Assembly: GCA_014058105.1 (NCBI GenBank)
Contig: JACGCM010002194.1
Location: 1-64,000, forward strand
DNA: 64,000 nucleotides
Direction: 5' to 3'
Origin: Kingdonia uniflora
Lineage: Eukaryota; Streptophyta; Magnoliopsida; Ranunculales; Circaeasteraceae
Part shown: positions 10,089 to 20,944 of the stretch, piece by piece
How the letters are laid out: every line of letters starts with the position of its first letter
How positions within the stretch are numbered: position 1 is the first letter of the stretch
Notes under the pieces: model-generated
Databases searched by the model: none
What the model was told of the DNA's origin: nothing
Seen by the model: the letters and a program-made list of their open reading frames with translations, nothing else
Made by a program: the position numbers and the translations under genes

Positions 10089-10780
10089 GATTAATTTAGA
10101 GTAATTTTTATTTGTTTCATCTTGAAGTTTCAATTTAGAATACTGTAACTGGGGTTCAGTATAATGGCGTTAGGCTTTTACGATATTTCATTTTTTCTAA
10201 TACAAATAGCTAATGCAAACTTGATGATAAAGCTAGCTTTGTATGTAACACAAAAAATTATTAATACACCGACAGATACCTAGGAATTTAGTGGATCTCT
10301 AGGATCTCTTAACCTTCAACTAACTTGATTTGTTCTTTAATTCCCCTTAACTATTTCTCTTGCAAGACCAAATATTTTGTCTTCTACATTTATTGAGGCC
10401 TTCTAATGCATTGCAGACTTACAGGGACATTGTTCATTTAGTTAATTTAATAGTTGTACATCACATACATTCACTTGATTATACTCCATTCACAAACAAA
10501 AAATGTCATTATATTCTATACATTTCAAGGTACTGTACAATAACTACCAATTCTCCAAACCACATGACTTATTAACACAATTAAGTTCATTAACATCGCC
10601 ATACCATAATCCATAAATCAGAATAATTTCTTAAACATCCCACATTTCAGAAAAACAAATCCTAATAAACTACAATAACATATTAACAAAAGAAAAAAAT
10701 CATACCCAGAGATAAAAACATAAAATGTGGTATACTATAATCATCAAAATTTAAAACTGCAATTGAAATCGCATACTTAC
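10089..10780. other. No gene recognised
   Basis: AT-rich sequence inside the putative Helitron, with one short ORF (10360-10575) that resembles no family. Confidence 0.4.
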
Positions 10781-10883
10781 CTCAAACGGAGTAACGATAA
10801 CCAACGCCTCAAGAACACCAGCACCAAACCTAAAATCTAATAATAGCTCCAGTCTTCGAATCCTTAAACGCTGACTGAAACAC
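10781..10883 (-). pseudogene. SFC1: Exon fragment of mitochondrial succinate/fumarate carrier
   Basis: The minus strand reads VFQSAFKDSKTGAI, then after a small deletion and frame change GFGAGVLEALVIVTPFE, ending exactly at GAG|GTAAGT. This is the junction between repeats 1 and 2 of the plant succinate-fumarate (SFC1-type) mitochondrial carrier, in the expected order and with a consensus splice donor. About a dozen residues between the two blocks are missing. No other exon of the carrier is visible nearby, so this is a captured or leftover single exon. Confidence 0.75.
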
Positions 10884-11790
10884 GACAAACGATTCACAAA
10901 ATCCGTAATCTCCAACTCATAACTATTTAATTCATGTGCAATTGCTAGTAAAAAATACCCTGATTCTATAAGTAATTATAATTGAATAATCAATCGAACA
11001 TAAATTTGTCCAATTTCTATGACCCAAAACATCGCAAAACTCCAGCCAACATTTAGGGAGTCTACAATATCTTTGAGCTCTTCCTCTTATCCTTGTTACG
11101 GGGTTTCATCGACATTAATGAGAATACTCGACCATTGTTGCAAAACTCAGAAACTCAAAAACTCAAAAATTCGTACACCATTTAATTCATGAGTGTTTAC
11201 ATACATGTAATGTAAAAGAAAAAAGTTTAAATATTGGACATAAACATTTAATTCATCAAACTATTCAAAAAAAATATTTAGAAAACATAATTCATAAATA
11301 ATTTTGAAACTCAAAAATTCAGAAACTCGGAAACCCCAATTCAGAGACTCCATACCTTCAAATCAGAAACTCAGATACCCATGTACAATTCAGAAACTCA
11401 GAAAATAGTAAGATAGATAAAGACCAAAATCAAAGTATGAGGAAGAGAAGATGAGACCATACCTTCAAATCGCTGAGTTTTGTTGAGTTTAAATCAAAAC
11501 CCCAAGTACAAGGGATTATACCTTCAAATGGTTGGCAAAGAGAGAGATGGTTATGAGTTGGAGAAAGGGCATAGAGGAAAGGAAGAGAGAGAGAGACGTG
11601 AGATATAGATGTGTAAGCAAGAAAGGCTTGAGGGATTTAAACTAAACTACCCTTTTACCCTTTCTTTTCTAATAGGTATTAAAATCTCGTCCATCTATTT
11701 CATTCTATCATTAAATCTCAGTCCCTCTTTGTCTTTCTCTTGCGGGAAAACTTGTCTATATGAAAAACACCCTTCTTGGATAATATGAAG
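10884..11790. other. Helitron 5' region with dispersed CAGAAACTCA motif
   Basis: Between about 11145 and 11405 the motif CAGAAACTCA or a one-mismatch form occurs at least six times without fixed spacing. A purine-rich tract (GA repeats) lies at 11570-11610. No coding region is recognised. Confidence 0.45.
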
Positions 11791-11797
11791 ATATATA

Positions 11798-11917
11798 CTA
11801 GTACTACCCGTGGCTCGCCACGATGATTCCATCGACGTGCTTTCTGCACTACCTAATTGGCCTTAACGCTAAAACTATCGCAATTGTAAATAATAGGAAA
11901 AAAAAGAGACCAAGTAA
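11798..11917 (-). mobile_element. Second Helitron 3' end, interrupted by Copia-1
   Basis: CTAG at 11798-11801 and the hairpin CGTGGCTCGCCACG at 11809-11822 repeat the 8254 terminus. The remainder of this Helitron is replaced after about 100 bases by the truncated copia LTR. It lies seven bases from the proposed 5' end of the first Helitron. Confidence 0.6.
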
Positions 11918-12326
11918 TCTGATAGTCGTTAGAATGACTATCAGATTTCGTTCAAACGAAAATACAAAACTCTATTTTATTGATGGTTTTATAACCACTT
12001 GTTTGCCTCGAGATTTGAGTGATTGTAACTATGTTCCCCTAGTATATAAAGGGGAACTTAGGTCTCCTTGGAGGCTAAACCTTTGGTGAGATCTATTTGA
12101 GAGGAAATCCTTAAGAGAACCTCTAATTGCTTGAGTCATTGTAATTTTGGGATCATGAATAAACTCTCCCCCCCTCTCTCTCTCTCTCTCTCTCTCTTGT
12201 ACGGTGAACGTAGGCAATTTTCCAGACCACCTTTAACTTGGTGTATTGTATATTTCTTTAATTGTTGCCTGTTTGTGGCTAACTAAATTGACTTGGAGTT
12301 TCAGCTTCCGGGCTTGCGACTCAACA
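11918..12326 (+). repeat. 5' LTR of Copia-1 (5'-truncated)
   Basis: Homologous to 16880-17308. Contains TATATAAA (12043-12050), a CT microsatellite (about 12168-12198) in the transcribed leader and the end CTCAACA. The first part, with the TTCGAA palindromes, is mostly lost; one GATAGTC/GACTATC inverted pair remains at the edge. Confidence 0.85.
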
Positions 12327-12327
12327 A

Positions 12328-12345
12328 TTGGTGTTAGAGCGAGGC
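12328..12345 (+). other. Copia-1 primer binding site
   Basis: TTGGTGTTAGAGCGAGG, a decayed form of the copia TGGTATCAGAGC complement of initiator tRNA-Met. It starts two bases after the LTR. Confidence 0.8.
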
Positions 12346-12410
12346 CGATTCCACGGTGGTGTGCGAATTTGAGGTAACTTAGGGTTTCTCAAGTTCAATT
12401 TGGTTAGTTC

Positions 12411-13240
12411 ATGAAAATTGGGGAAAACATGGGAGATGTAGTTGAATCGAGTTCTTCGGCCACAAAAAGGAATACAATAGTGATGTTCAACAATACAAAG
12501 ATTGAAGTTGAGAAATTTAACGACACAACTAACTTCAGCATGGGGAGATACGAAGTAATTGATGCCCTAAGTCAATAAGATTTAGATGAGGTATTGGAGA
12601 AAAAGCCGGATGACATTGAGGAGAGTGTATGGGGGAAGTTGAACAAGAGGGCTTGTGGCCAAATTCGTTCTTGTTTTGCTCAAGACATTAAGTACCTTGT
12701 GATGAATGAAACTTCTACAAATAAAATTTGGAGGATTCTAGAGGAGAAGTACTTGGTAAAGAGTATCCAAAATTAACTCCACTTGAAGAGGAAGCTTTAC
12801 CACTTCACTATGAGGCAAATGCTTAGTATGTTAGAACATTTAAATGACTTTACCAAGTTGTTAGCCGACTAGGAAAATCTTGAAGAGATAGTTGGGGACA
12901 AAGACAAGGCAGTCTTGTTCTTGAACTCACTTCTAAAAGAATTTAAGCACTTCATTACGACGATAACTTATGGAAATAGTTCTTTGAAATACACAGATGT
13001 GAATACGGCCGTAGTAAACCATGAGCATCGGAGGAAGGAGAAACATAAGACCGATAAGTCTACATTTAAAGTATTAACGGTTCGAGGAAGATCCTCAGAT
13101 AAGAGGAAGCCGCTTGGTAACAACTCTCAGTCAAATTCGAGAGGTCGTGGTAGAAACCAAAACAACTTGGGAAAAAGACCAATGCGCATTTGACAAGGAA
13201 ACAAGTCATTGGGAAAATAAATGCCCCGCACTTCTTAAGA
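12411..13240 (+). pseudogene. Copia-1 gag
   Basis: Frame opens MKIGENMGDVVESSSS at 12411 and continues with interruptions through the gag domain (YHFTMRQML, FLNSLLKEFKHF). It ends at the zinc knuckle near 13181, which reads CAFDKETSHWENKC; the second Cys of CX2CX4HX4C is replaced by Asp. Copia-2 keeps that Cys. Stops at about 12578, 12775 and 12870, plus a frame change near 13190, prevent translation. Confidence 0.8.
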
Positions 13241-13259
13241 ATAAGAAAGGGGGAAAAAT

Positions 13260-14700
13260 GGGCTCTTCTGTGAATGTGGCTCAGGACATGGCAATAGGAG
13301 ATAATTATTCTGATTTATCTTTTGCTATAACATCTTGTACATGTGTTATTGATACAAAAGAATGGAGTTTAGATTCGGGTGCTACTTATCACATTTGTCA
13401 TGAAAGGGGTTGTTTTTCTAGTTTGAAAATGCGAAAAGATGGAGCGGTGCTGATGGGAAACGATAATCCTTGCCGTATCATGGGGATATGTACCATTCGT
13501 TTAAAGTTACATAATAGGTTGGTTAAAGAGATTGATGAGGTTCGGTATATTTTGATAATGAGGAAGAACATTATCTCGACGGGTTTACTTAAAGCGAAAG
13601 GCTACAAGGTTGTGCCTGAGAATTGAAAGAAAAGTGTTCTTAAGGAAGCCATGGTTGTATTGATGGGCCAAAGAAGAAGTAACAACTTGTTCAATTTGGA
13701 TGGTACAACTATCCTGGTGAGGTTTCTACTGCGGGAAGGGAGGATACCACTTTTAAAAATACCGCACAGTTATGGTACATGCGTTTGGTGCATGCGGGAG
13801 AAAAGTCTTTGAGATTACTCACGAACCAAGGGATTTTGAGAGGTATCAAGAAGTGTAAATTAGATTTTTGTGAACACTACGTTCTGGGCAAGAAGACAAG
13901 GGTTAAGTTCGGCATTGCGATCCACCTTTCTCATGGAGCCCTTGATTATGTTCACTATTATGTTTGGGGACCCACCAAGAATGCATTGCTTGGGGGGAAA
14001 TATTACTTTATATCTTTTGTGGATGACTTTTCTAGCCGTGTTTGGGTGTACATTATGAGGAGGAAGGATGAAGTCCAAGAAATTTTTATGACGTGGAAGA
14101 AGTTGATTGAGACTCAGACCGACTGAAATATCAAGTTGATCCATTCGAATAATAGTGGGGAGTACACGAGTGGTCCATTCTTGCAAGTATGTCCAGATGT
14201 AGGGATAGTTTGATACTTTACGGTCAGAGAGACACCGCAATAAAATGGGGTAGTTAAGCGTATTAACCACACTTTGCTAGAGAAGTTGCGTTGTATGTTG
14301 TCCAATTCTGGGTTAGGCAAGGCATTCTGGGCTGAGGCTTTGATATATACATGCTATTTTGTTAAGATGGTTACCTTCGGCTGCAATTGAGGGTAAAGCA
14401 CCAATGGAAGCTTGGTCGGGAGAACCTACTACAGATTATGATACTCATCATATATTTGGGTGTCCAACATACTATATATGTAAATGATGGTAAGTTCGAT
14501 CCACGAGCAAGGAATGCCGTTTTCCTAGGTAAGAAGAAGGTTGTGAAAGGCTACAAGTTATGGGATATGAGAAAGATCATTATGAGCAGAGATGTCAATT
14601 TTGATGAGGCTTCTATGATGAAGTCACATGGCTCTGAGCACATAGAAAAGGCGATAAATGAGGTATTATAGTGGGTAGAGATTGATACATCTTTACATTG
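13260..14700 (+). pseudogene. Copia-1 protease and integrase
   Basis: The aspartic protease keeps its DSGA active site (13372-13383, in EWSLDSGATYHI). Next come the gag-pre-integrase zinc region (RLVHAGEKSLRLL, CKLDFCEHYVLGK) and the rve core. The catalytic triad is destroyed: Tyr for the first Asp (near 13948), Asn for the second (SNNSGEY near 14143) and Lys for the Glu (NGVVKRIN near 14247). Frame changes occur at about 13620, 14125 and 14380. Confidence 0.8.
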
Positions 14701-14923
14701 GTCAGAAAGTTCCTTACAAAAGGGGGTGTCATCTACTGGTGTGATAATGGGTGATGAGTAATTAGTTCATGTTCGAAATGATAAAGACACAGATGAAGGT
14801 GGAGCATTTGGCAGTATGGATAAAGAGATTCTAATGGTGGAGTCAATCGCAAAGAGTAAACCAAAGAGGGATGTAAGTAAACCAAAGAGGGATGTAAGTA
14901 AACCGAGTTAGCTTAGAAAGGAT

Positions 14924-15960
14924 ATGGTGCTTCCAAAGGTGAATGCCATGGTAGTCTATGCACTTCCAGTCTTTGAAGACGATATTCTTTCCACCTATAA
15001 GGGAGTTATTTACGATTCCAAGGCTAAACATTGGGAGGGAGCGATTAAGGAAGAGATGTATTCTCTATTCAAGAATGGAACTTGGGAACTTTCGAAGTTG
15101 CCAAAGGGAAATAAGTCAATCGGTTGTAAATGGGTTTACATAAAGAAATAAGGATCCCTTGATGATGATATAAACTTTAAGGTAAGACTCGTAGCCAAAG
15201 GCAATGCTCAAAGGGAGGGGATAGATTACAATGAAGTTTTTTCTCCAGTGGTGAAACACTCCTCCATTCGAATCCTATTGGCCTTGGTAGCGCAATTTGA
15301 TTTGGAGTTACAGCAACTTGATGTTAAGGCGACGTTCTTACATGGGAATTTGAAAGATAAGATCTATATAAATCATCCGAGTGGGTTTATAGTTACAGGG
15401 AAGGAAGACTATGTATATAAGCTGAAAAGGTCATTATACGATTTAAAGAAGTCACCAAGCCAATGGTACAAACGATTTGCTAAGTTTATGATTGGGCAGA
15501 AGTACAAGCGGAGTCATTATGACCATTATGTTTACTTACGCAAGCAACGCAACAGGTCCTTTATTTACTTTCTTTTGTATGTGGATGATATGCTTATTGC
15601 ATGTAAGCATAAAAATGAGATTGATAAGCAGAAAAAGCAAATGGGTGAAGAATTTCAAATGAAGGATCTTGGTGATGCGATAAAGATTCTTGGTATAGAA
15701 ATTTATAGAGATAGAGAAAATTAGACGGTTCATCTGTCTCAGACGACGTACATGTGGAATGTACTTCAGAAATTTGGCATTGATGGTAGCACAAAATATG
15801 TAAGTACGCCCATTGCTCCTTTGTTTAAGCTTAAGGCTTCTATGTCTCTATACACTAATGAGGAACGTGATTATATAAGTCAAGTTCCTTATGCTAGTGC
15901 GGTTGGTAGCTTGATGCATGCTATGGTATGTACTCGACCAGAAATTTTATAGGCAGTTGG
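14924..15960 (+). pseudogene. Copia-1 reverse transcriptase
   Basis: RVT_2-type domain: GCKWVYIKK, QLDVKATFLHGNL, then the catalytic YVDDM at 15578-15589, and SAVGSLMHAM. This is the best-preserved part, with 158 codons open from 15248. Stops at 15149, 15722 and 15950 break it. The last is TAG where Copia-2 has CAG. Confidence 0.85.
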
Positions 15961-16039
15961 TATGGTTAGTCGATACATGCATGATTCGGGTAGAGATCAT
16001 TGGTGAGCTATGAAATAGATTCTACGTATATTAAAGGTA

Positions 16040-16515
16040 CTGTAGATATTGGTTTGGAATTTTGTAAACAAGATTCTATTGATCGGTTTTGTGTGGGTTA
16101 TGTGGATTCTGACTATTTGGGTAATTTGGATAAATGACGGTCTAGTACCGGGTATGTGTTTACATTGGATGGCACTATCCACTACTGAGGCAGATTATAT
16201 GGCGGTGACTAAGGCGATAAAAGAATCTATTTGGATGAAAGGTCTTCTGTGCGATTTAGGCATTAAGATGGATCATTTTGATGTTTTCTGTAATAGTTAG
16301 AGTGGTATCTTCTTGGCCATAGATTAGGTTCATCATCAATGTACAAAACATATTGATGTACATTATTACTTTATTAGAGAAATCCTAGAAGGGAGTGAGA
16401 TTCTGTTGAAGAAGATTCATACCAAAGTTAACCCGGCGACTATGTTTATGAAAGTTGTTTCAAGAAATAAGTTCTATCATTGTTTGGACTTAGTTCAAAT
16501 TCTTCATGTTGATTG
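16040..16515 (+). pseudogene. Copia-1 RNase H
   Basis: Segments [32 protein letters not shown] and LLKKIHTK are the copia RNase H block. Stops replace Gln codons in 'DSQSG' and 'KDQVHHQC', which are intact in Copia-2. The GY-VFT segment before it is partly deleted. Confidence 0.8.
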
Positions 16516-16815
16516 ATTAGTTTTTTTATGAACTACGGGCGACTTGATCCATAGTACGTAGGCATCCATTGATTTGGTGCAGTTGATTTTGGTTCCTTGG
16601 GACATTTGGTTTGTTTCTTAGTCTTTTGGAATGTTTGGTTTGAATTTGGTCTTTGTGGGATGCTTTGTATTGGTTGGCTTCCATGGGCCGCTTGTGTGCT
16701 TAGGTCTTTAGGGACATTTGATGGAAGAAGGGGTTTATTCGGGTCCGTTTGGATGGTTACTATGTTTGGCTTAGATTTCGGTTCATTTGGTTGGGGAAAT
16801 CTTCGCCGAGCGACC
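16516..16815 (+). other. Copia-1 3' untranslated spacer
   Basis: G/T-rich sequence between the RNase H stop and the LTR, present in Copia-2 (21422-21712) and Copia-3 (51250-51550). The polypurine tract and first roughly 70 LTR bases seen in Copia-2 are deleted here. Confidence 0.7.
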
Positions 16816-17308
16816 CTTTAACAACTCTTTCAAATTTTGGCCCAACTACCCAAGTCGTTCAAGCGACTATTAGATTTCGTTCGAACGACCCTTGAACAAC
16901 TCTCTAGAATTTTAGCCCAGCCACCCAAGTCGTTCGAACGGCTATCAGATTTCGTTCGAACGAAAATGCAAAAATCTATCTTTTGATGGATTTATTACCA
17001 CTTGTTTAGCGATTGTAACTATGTTCCCCTAGTATATAAAGAGGAACTTAGGTCTTTTTAGAGGCTAATCCTTTGGTGAGATCTATTTGAGAGAAAATCC
17101 TTGGGAAAACCTTTTATTGCTTTAGAGATTTTAACTTTAGGATCTTGAATAAGCTTTTTATTTTTTTTTCTCTCTCTCTCGTATGGGGGACGTAGGCAAT
17201 TTGCCGAACCACCTTAAAATTGGTGTATTGTGTATTTCTTTGATTGTTGTTTTTTTATGGCTAACTAAATCGACTTGGAGTTTCGGCTTCCGGGCATGCG
17301 ACTCAATA
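16816..17308 (+). repeat. Shared middle LTR (3' of Copia-1, 5' of Copia-2)
   Basis: Contains two TCGTTCGAACGA-type palindrome groups, TATATAAA (17033-17040), a CT-rich leader and an end at CTCAATA, followed at 17311 by the next element's primer site TGGTGTCAGAGCAAGG. Only one LTR separates the two interiors. Confidence 0.85.
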
Positions 17309-17405
17309 ATTGGTGTCAGAGCAAGGTCAATTCCTCGGTGGTGTGCAAATTTGAGGTAACTTAGGGTTTCTTAATTTTAATTTGGCTTTGGGATTTGGTT
17401 AGTTC

Positions 17406-18240
17406 ATGAAAATTGGGGAAATCATGGGAGATGTAGTTGAATCGAGTTCTTCGGCCCTGAAAAGCAATACAACGGTGATGTTTAATAATTCAAAGATTGA
17501 AGTTAAGAAATTCAATGACGCAAATAACTTCGGCATGTTATTGATGCCCTAAGTCAACCGGATGGCATAAAGGTGAGTGTATGGAGGAAGATGAATAAAA
17601 AGGCTTGTAGCCAAATTCGTTCTTGTCTTGCTTAAGATATTAAGTACCTTATGATGAATGAAACTTCTACAAAAGAAATTTGGAGGATTCTAGAGAAGTA
17701 CTTGGTAAAGAGTACCCAAAATTAATTCCACTTGAAGAGGAAGCTTTACCGCTTCACTATGAGGTAAGGGCTTATTATATCGAAGTATTTGAATGACTTC
17801 ACCAAGATGTTAGCTGACTTGGAAAATCTTGAAGAGATAGTTGGGGATGAAGACAAGGCACTCTTGTTCTTGAACTCACTTCTAGATGAATTTGGGCACT
17901 TTGTTACGATGATAACTTATTCATTAAAATACACGGATGTGACTATGGCCGTAGTAAACCACGAGTACCGGAGGAAGAAGAAACATGAGATCGATAAGTC
18001 TACATCTGAAGTATTAATGGTTTGAGGAAAATCCTTGGACAAGAGGAAGCCGGTTGGTAACAACTCTCGGTCAAAATTAAGAGGTCATGGTATAAATGGA
18101 AACAACTTGGGAAAGGACCAATGCGCATTTTGCAAGGAAACATGTCATTGGAAAAATGAATGCCCTACGCTTCTTAAGAAGAATAAAGGGGGGAAAATGG
18201 GCTCTTTTGTGAATGTGGCTCAAGACACGGCAACGGGAAG
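17406..18240 (+). pseudogene. Copia-2 gag
   Basis: Starts MKIGEIMGDVVESSSS at 17406. A deletion near 17535-17570 removes part of the N-terminal domain. MNDFTKMLADLENLEEIVGD and FLNSLLDEFGHF are open from 17789. The zinc knuckle CAFCKETCHWKNEC (from 18122) has all CX2CX4HX4C ligands, unlike Copia-1. A stop at 18023 and several frame changes inactivate it. Confidence 0.8.
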
Positions 18241-19690
18241 TAATGATTCTAATTTCTCCTTTACTATAACATCTCGTACATGTGTTATTGATACAAAAGA
18301 ATGGATTTTAGATTCGGGTGCTACTTATCATATTGGTCCTGAAAAGGGTTATTTTTCTAGTTTGAAATTGCAAAAATATGGAACGGTGTTGATGAGAAAT
18401 GATAATCCTTGCCGCATCATGAGGTTTGGTATATTTTGATAATGGGAAAGAGTATTATCACGATGGGTTTACTTGAAGCGAAAGGCTACAAGGTTGTGTC
18501 TGATAATAGGAAGCAAAGGGTTCTTAAGGGAGCCATGGTTGTATTGAAGGGCCAAAAAAGAAGTAGCAACTTGTTCTATTTGGATGGTACAACTATTCCT
18601 GGTAAGGTTTCTACTGCGGGAAGGGAGGAGACCACTGCTAAAGATACCACATGGCTATGGCACATGCGTTTAGCGCATGCGGGAGAAAAGTCTTTGAGAC
18701 TTCTCGCGAACCAGGGGATTTTGAGAGGTGTCAAGAAGTGTAAATTAGATTTTTGTGAATACTACGTTCTGGGCTAGCAGATAAGGGTTAAGTTTGGCAC
18801 TGCGATCCACCTTACTACTGGAACCCTTGATTATATTCACTATGATGTTTAGGGATCCTCCAAGAATGCATCGCTAGGGGGGGAACATTACTTTGTGTCT
18901 TTTGTGGATCATTTTTCTAAGTGTGTTTGGGTGTACATTATGAGGAGGAAGGATAAAGTCCAAGAAATTTTATGACGTGGAAGATGTTGATTGAGATTCA
19001 GACCGACTGAAAGATTAAGTTGCTCCGTTCAAATAATGGTGGGGAGTACACGAGTGATCCATTCTTGCAAGTATATCGGGATGAAGGGATAGTTTGATAC
19101 TTTACGGTTAGAGAGACACCACAATGAAACAAGGTAGCTGAGCCCATAAGCTGTACTTTGCTGGAGAAGGTAGGTGTATGTTGTCCAATTCTGGGTTAGG
19201 CAAGGTATTCTGGGCTGAGGCTTTGACATATGCCTGCTATCTCGTTAATAGGTTACCTTCTGCAACAATTGAGGGTAAAATAACAATGAAAGCTTGGTCG
19301 GGAGAACCTGCTATAGATTATGATGCCCTTCATATATTTGGGTGTCTGACATACTATCATGTTAAGGATGGTAGCTTAGATCCATGAGAAAGGAAGGCCA
19401 TTTTTCTAAGCAAGAAGAAGGGTGTAAAAGGCTATAAGTTGTGGGATACGAGAGACCGAAAGATCATTCTGAGTAGAGATGTCATTTTTGATGAGGCTTC
19501 TATGATGAAGTCACATAGCTCTGAGCATACAGAGAAGACGACAAACGAGGTATTACAGCGGGTGGAGATTGATGCGTCTTCACATTGGCCAAAAAGTTCT
19601 GTACGAAAGGGGGTATCATCTACGGCTATGACAATGGGTGATGAGCCATTAGTTCATGTTCCAAATGATGATGACACAGATGAATGTTAA
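18241..19690 (+). pseudogene. Copia-2 protease and integrase
   Basis: Protease DSGA at 18311-18322. Gag-pre-integrase MRLAHAGEKSLRLLANQG follows. In the integrase core the first Asp (HYDV) and the Glu (VAE) survive, but the second Asp is Asn (RSNNGGEY, about 19030). A TAG replaces Trp in 'D-WG' near 18848, and a one-base deletion near 18970 shifts the frame. Confidence 0.8.
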
Positions 19691-19729
19691 GCCTTTGGTT
19701 GTACGGATAAGGAGATTCTAGTAGTGGAG

Positions 19730-20880
19730 TCATTCGAAAAGAGTAAACCAAAGAGGGATGTAAGTAAATCGAGTTAGCTTACAAAGGATATGGTGCTTCC
19801 AAAGACGAAGGCCATGGTAGCCTATGCACTTCTGGTCGTTAAAGAGGATGTTCCCTTTACCTATAAAGGATCTATTTACGGTTCCAAGGATAAATATTGG
19901 GAGGGAGTGATGAGGGAAGAGATGCATTCTCTTTTCTAGAATGGAACTTAGGAACTTTTGAAGTTGCCGAAGGGATAGAAGGCGATCGGTTGTAAATGGG
20001 ACTACACAAAGAAACAAGAATCTCTTGATGATGATATACGCTTCAAGGAAAGTCTCGTAGCCAAAGGCTATGCTCAAAGGGAGGGGATAGATTACAATGA
20101 AGTTTTTTCTTCGGTGGTGAAAGACTCCTCCATTAGTATTCTATTGGCCTTGGTAGTGTAATTTGATTTGGAGTTACAACAACTCGTTGTTAAGACGGTG
20201 TTCTTACATAGGAATTTTAATGAAGAGATCTATATGACTCAGCCGAGTGGGTTTACAGCTGCGGGGAAGGAAGACTATGTGTGTAAGCTGAAAAGGTCGT
20301 TGTCCGGTTTGAAACAGTTACCAAGACAATGGTACAAATGGTTTGATTAGTTTATGATTGGGCAAAAGTACAAACGGAGTCATTATGACCATTGTGTCTA
20401 ATTACGCGAGCTACGTGACGGTTACGTTATTTACTTGTTTTTGTATGTGGATGATATGCTTATTGCGTGTAAGCATAAAAACGTGATTGATAAGATAAAA
20501 AAGCAAATGGGTGAAGAATTTGAAATAAAAGATTTTGGTGATGCTAAAAAGATTCTTGGTATGGATATTCATAGAGATAGAGAGAATAGAATGGTACATC
20601 TCTCTCAGACGACGTACATGAGGAATATACTTTAGAGATTTGGCATTGATGGTAACACAAAATTTATAAGTACGCCCCTTGCTCCTCATTTTAAGGTTAA
20701 GGCTTCTATGTCTCCAAACACTGAAGAGGAACGTGATTATAGGAGTTAAGTTCTTTATGCAAGTGTGGTTGGTAGCTTGATGTATGCTATGGTATGCACT
20801 CAGCTAGATATTTTACAGGCGGTTGGTATGGTTAGTCGATATATGCATGATCCGGGTAGAGATCATTGGCGAGCTGCGAA
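19730..20880 (+). pseudogene. Copia-2 reverse transcriptase
   Basis: RVT_2 blocks GCKWDYTKK, LVAKGYAQREGIDYNEVF and KRSLSGLKQLPRQWYK, and the catalytic YVDDM at 20444-20455. Stops at about 19950, 20158, 20348, 20633 and 20750, mostly TAG or TAA at former Gln or Trp codons, break it. Confidence 0.8.
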
Positions 20881-20944
20881 ATTGATTCAACGTATATCAA
20901 AGGTACTGTGGATATTTGTTTAGAATTTTGTAAGCAAGATTCGA

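Larger units (their letters stand above)
8254..11791 (-). mobile_element. Probable Helitron with captured gene fragments
   Basis: On the minus strand the left end reads a hairpin CGTGGCAAGCCACG, seven bases, then CTAG followed by T. This is the Helitron 3' signature (hairpin 10-12 nt before CTRR, insertion at A|T). The proposed 5' end is TCTTCATATTA at 11791 on the minus strand, preceded by A. No TIR or TSD is seen, as expected. Rep/helicase is absent, so the element would be non-autonomous. Inside are an NCL-type exchanger fragment (plus strand) and one carrier exon (minus strand). The 3' end is well supported; the 5' end is a guess from context. Confidence 0.5.
11918..17308 (+). mobile_element. 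Copia-1: degenerate Ty1/copia element
   Basis: Order is LTR, primer site of tRNA-Met type, gag, protease, integrase, reverse transcriptase, RNase H, LTR, which is the copia order (integrase before RT). The left LTR lacks its start. The right LTR also serves as the left LTR of Copia-2. Stops and frame changes are spread through every domain. Confidence 0.9.

Noticed and set aside
12168..12198. CT microsatellite as an independent feature
   Set aside because: It is part of the copia LTR leader, present at the same place in the other LTR copies (about 17160 and 58352).
13860..14270. 136-codon minus-strand ORF
   Set aside because: Antisense shadow of the copia integrase; no conserved motif.
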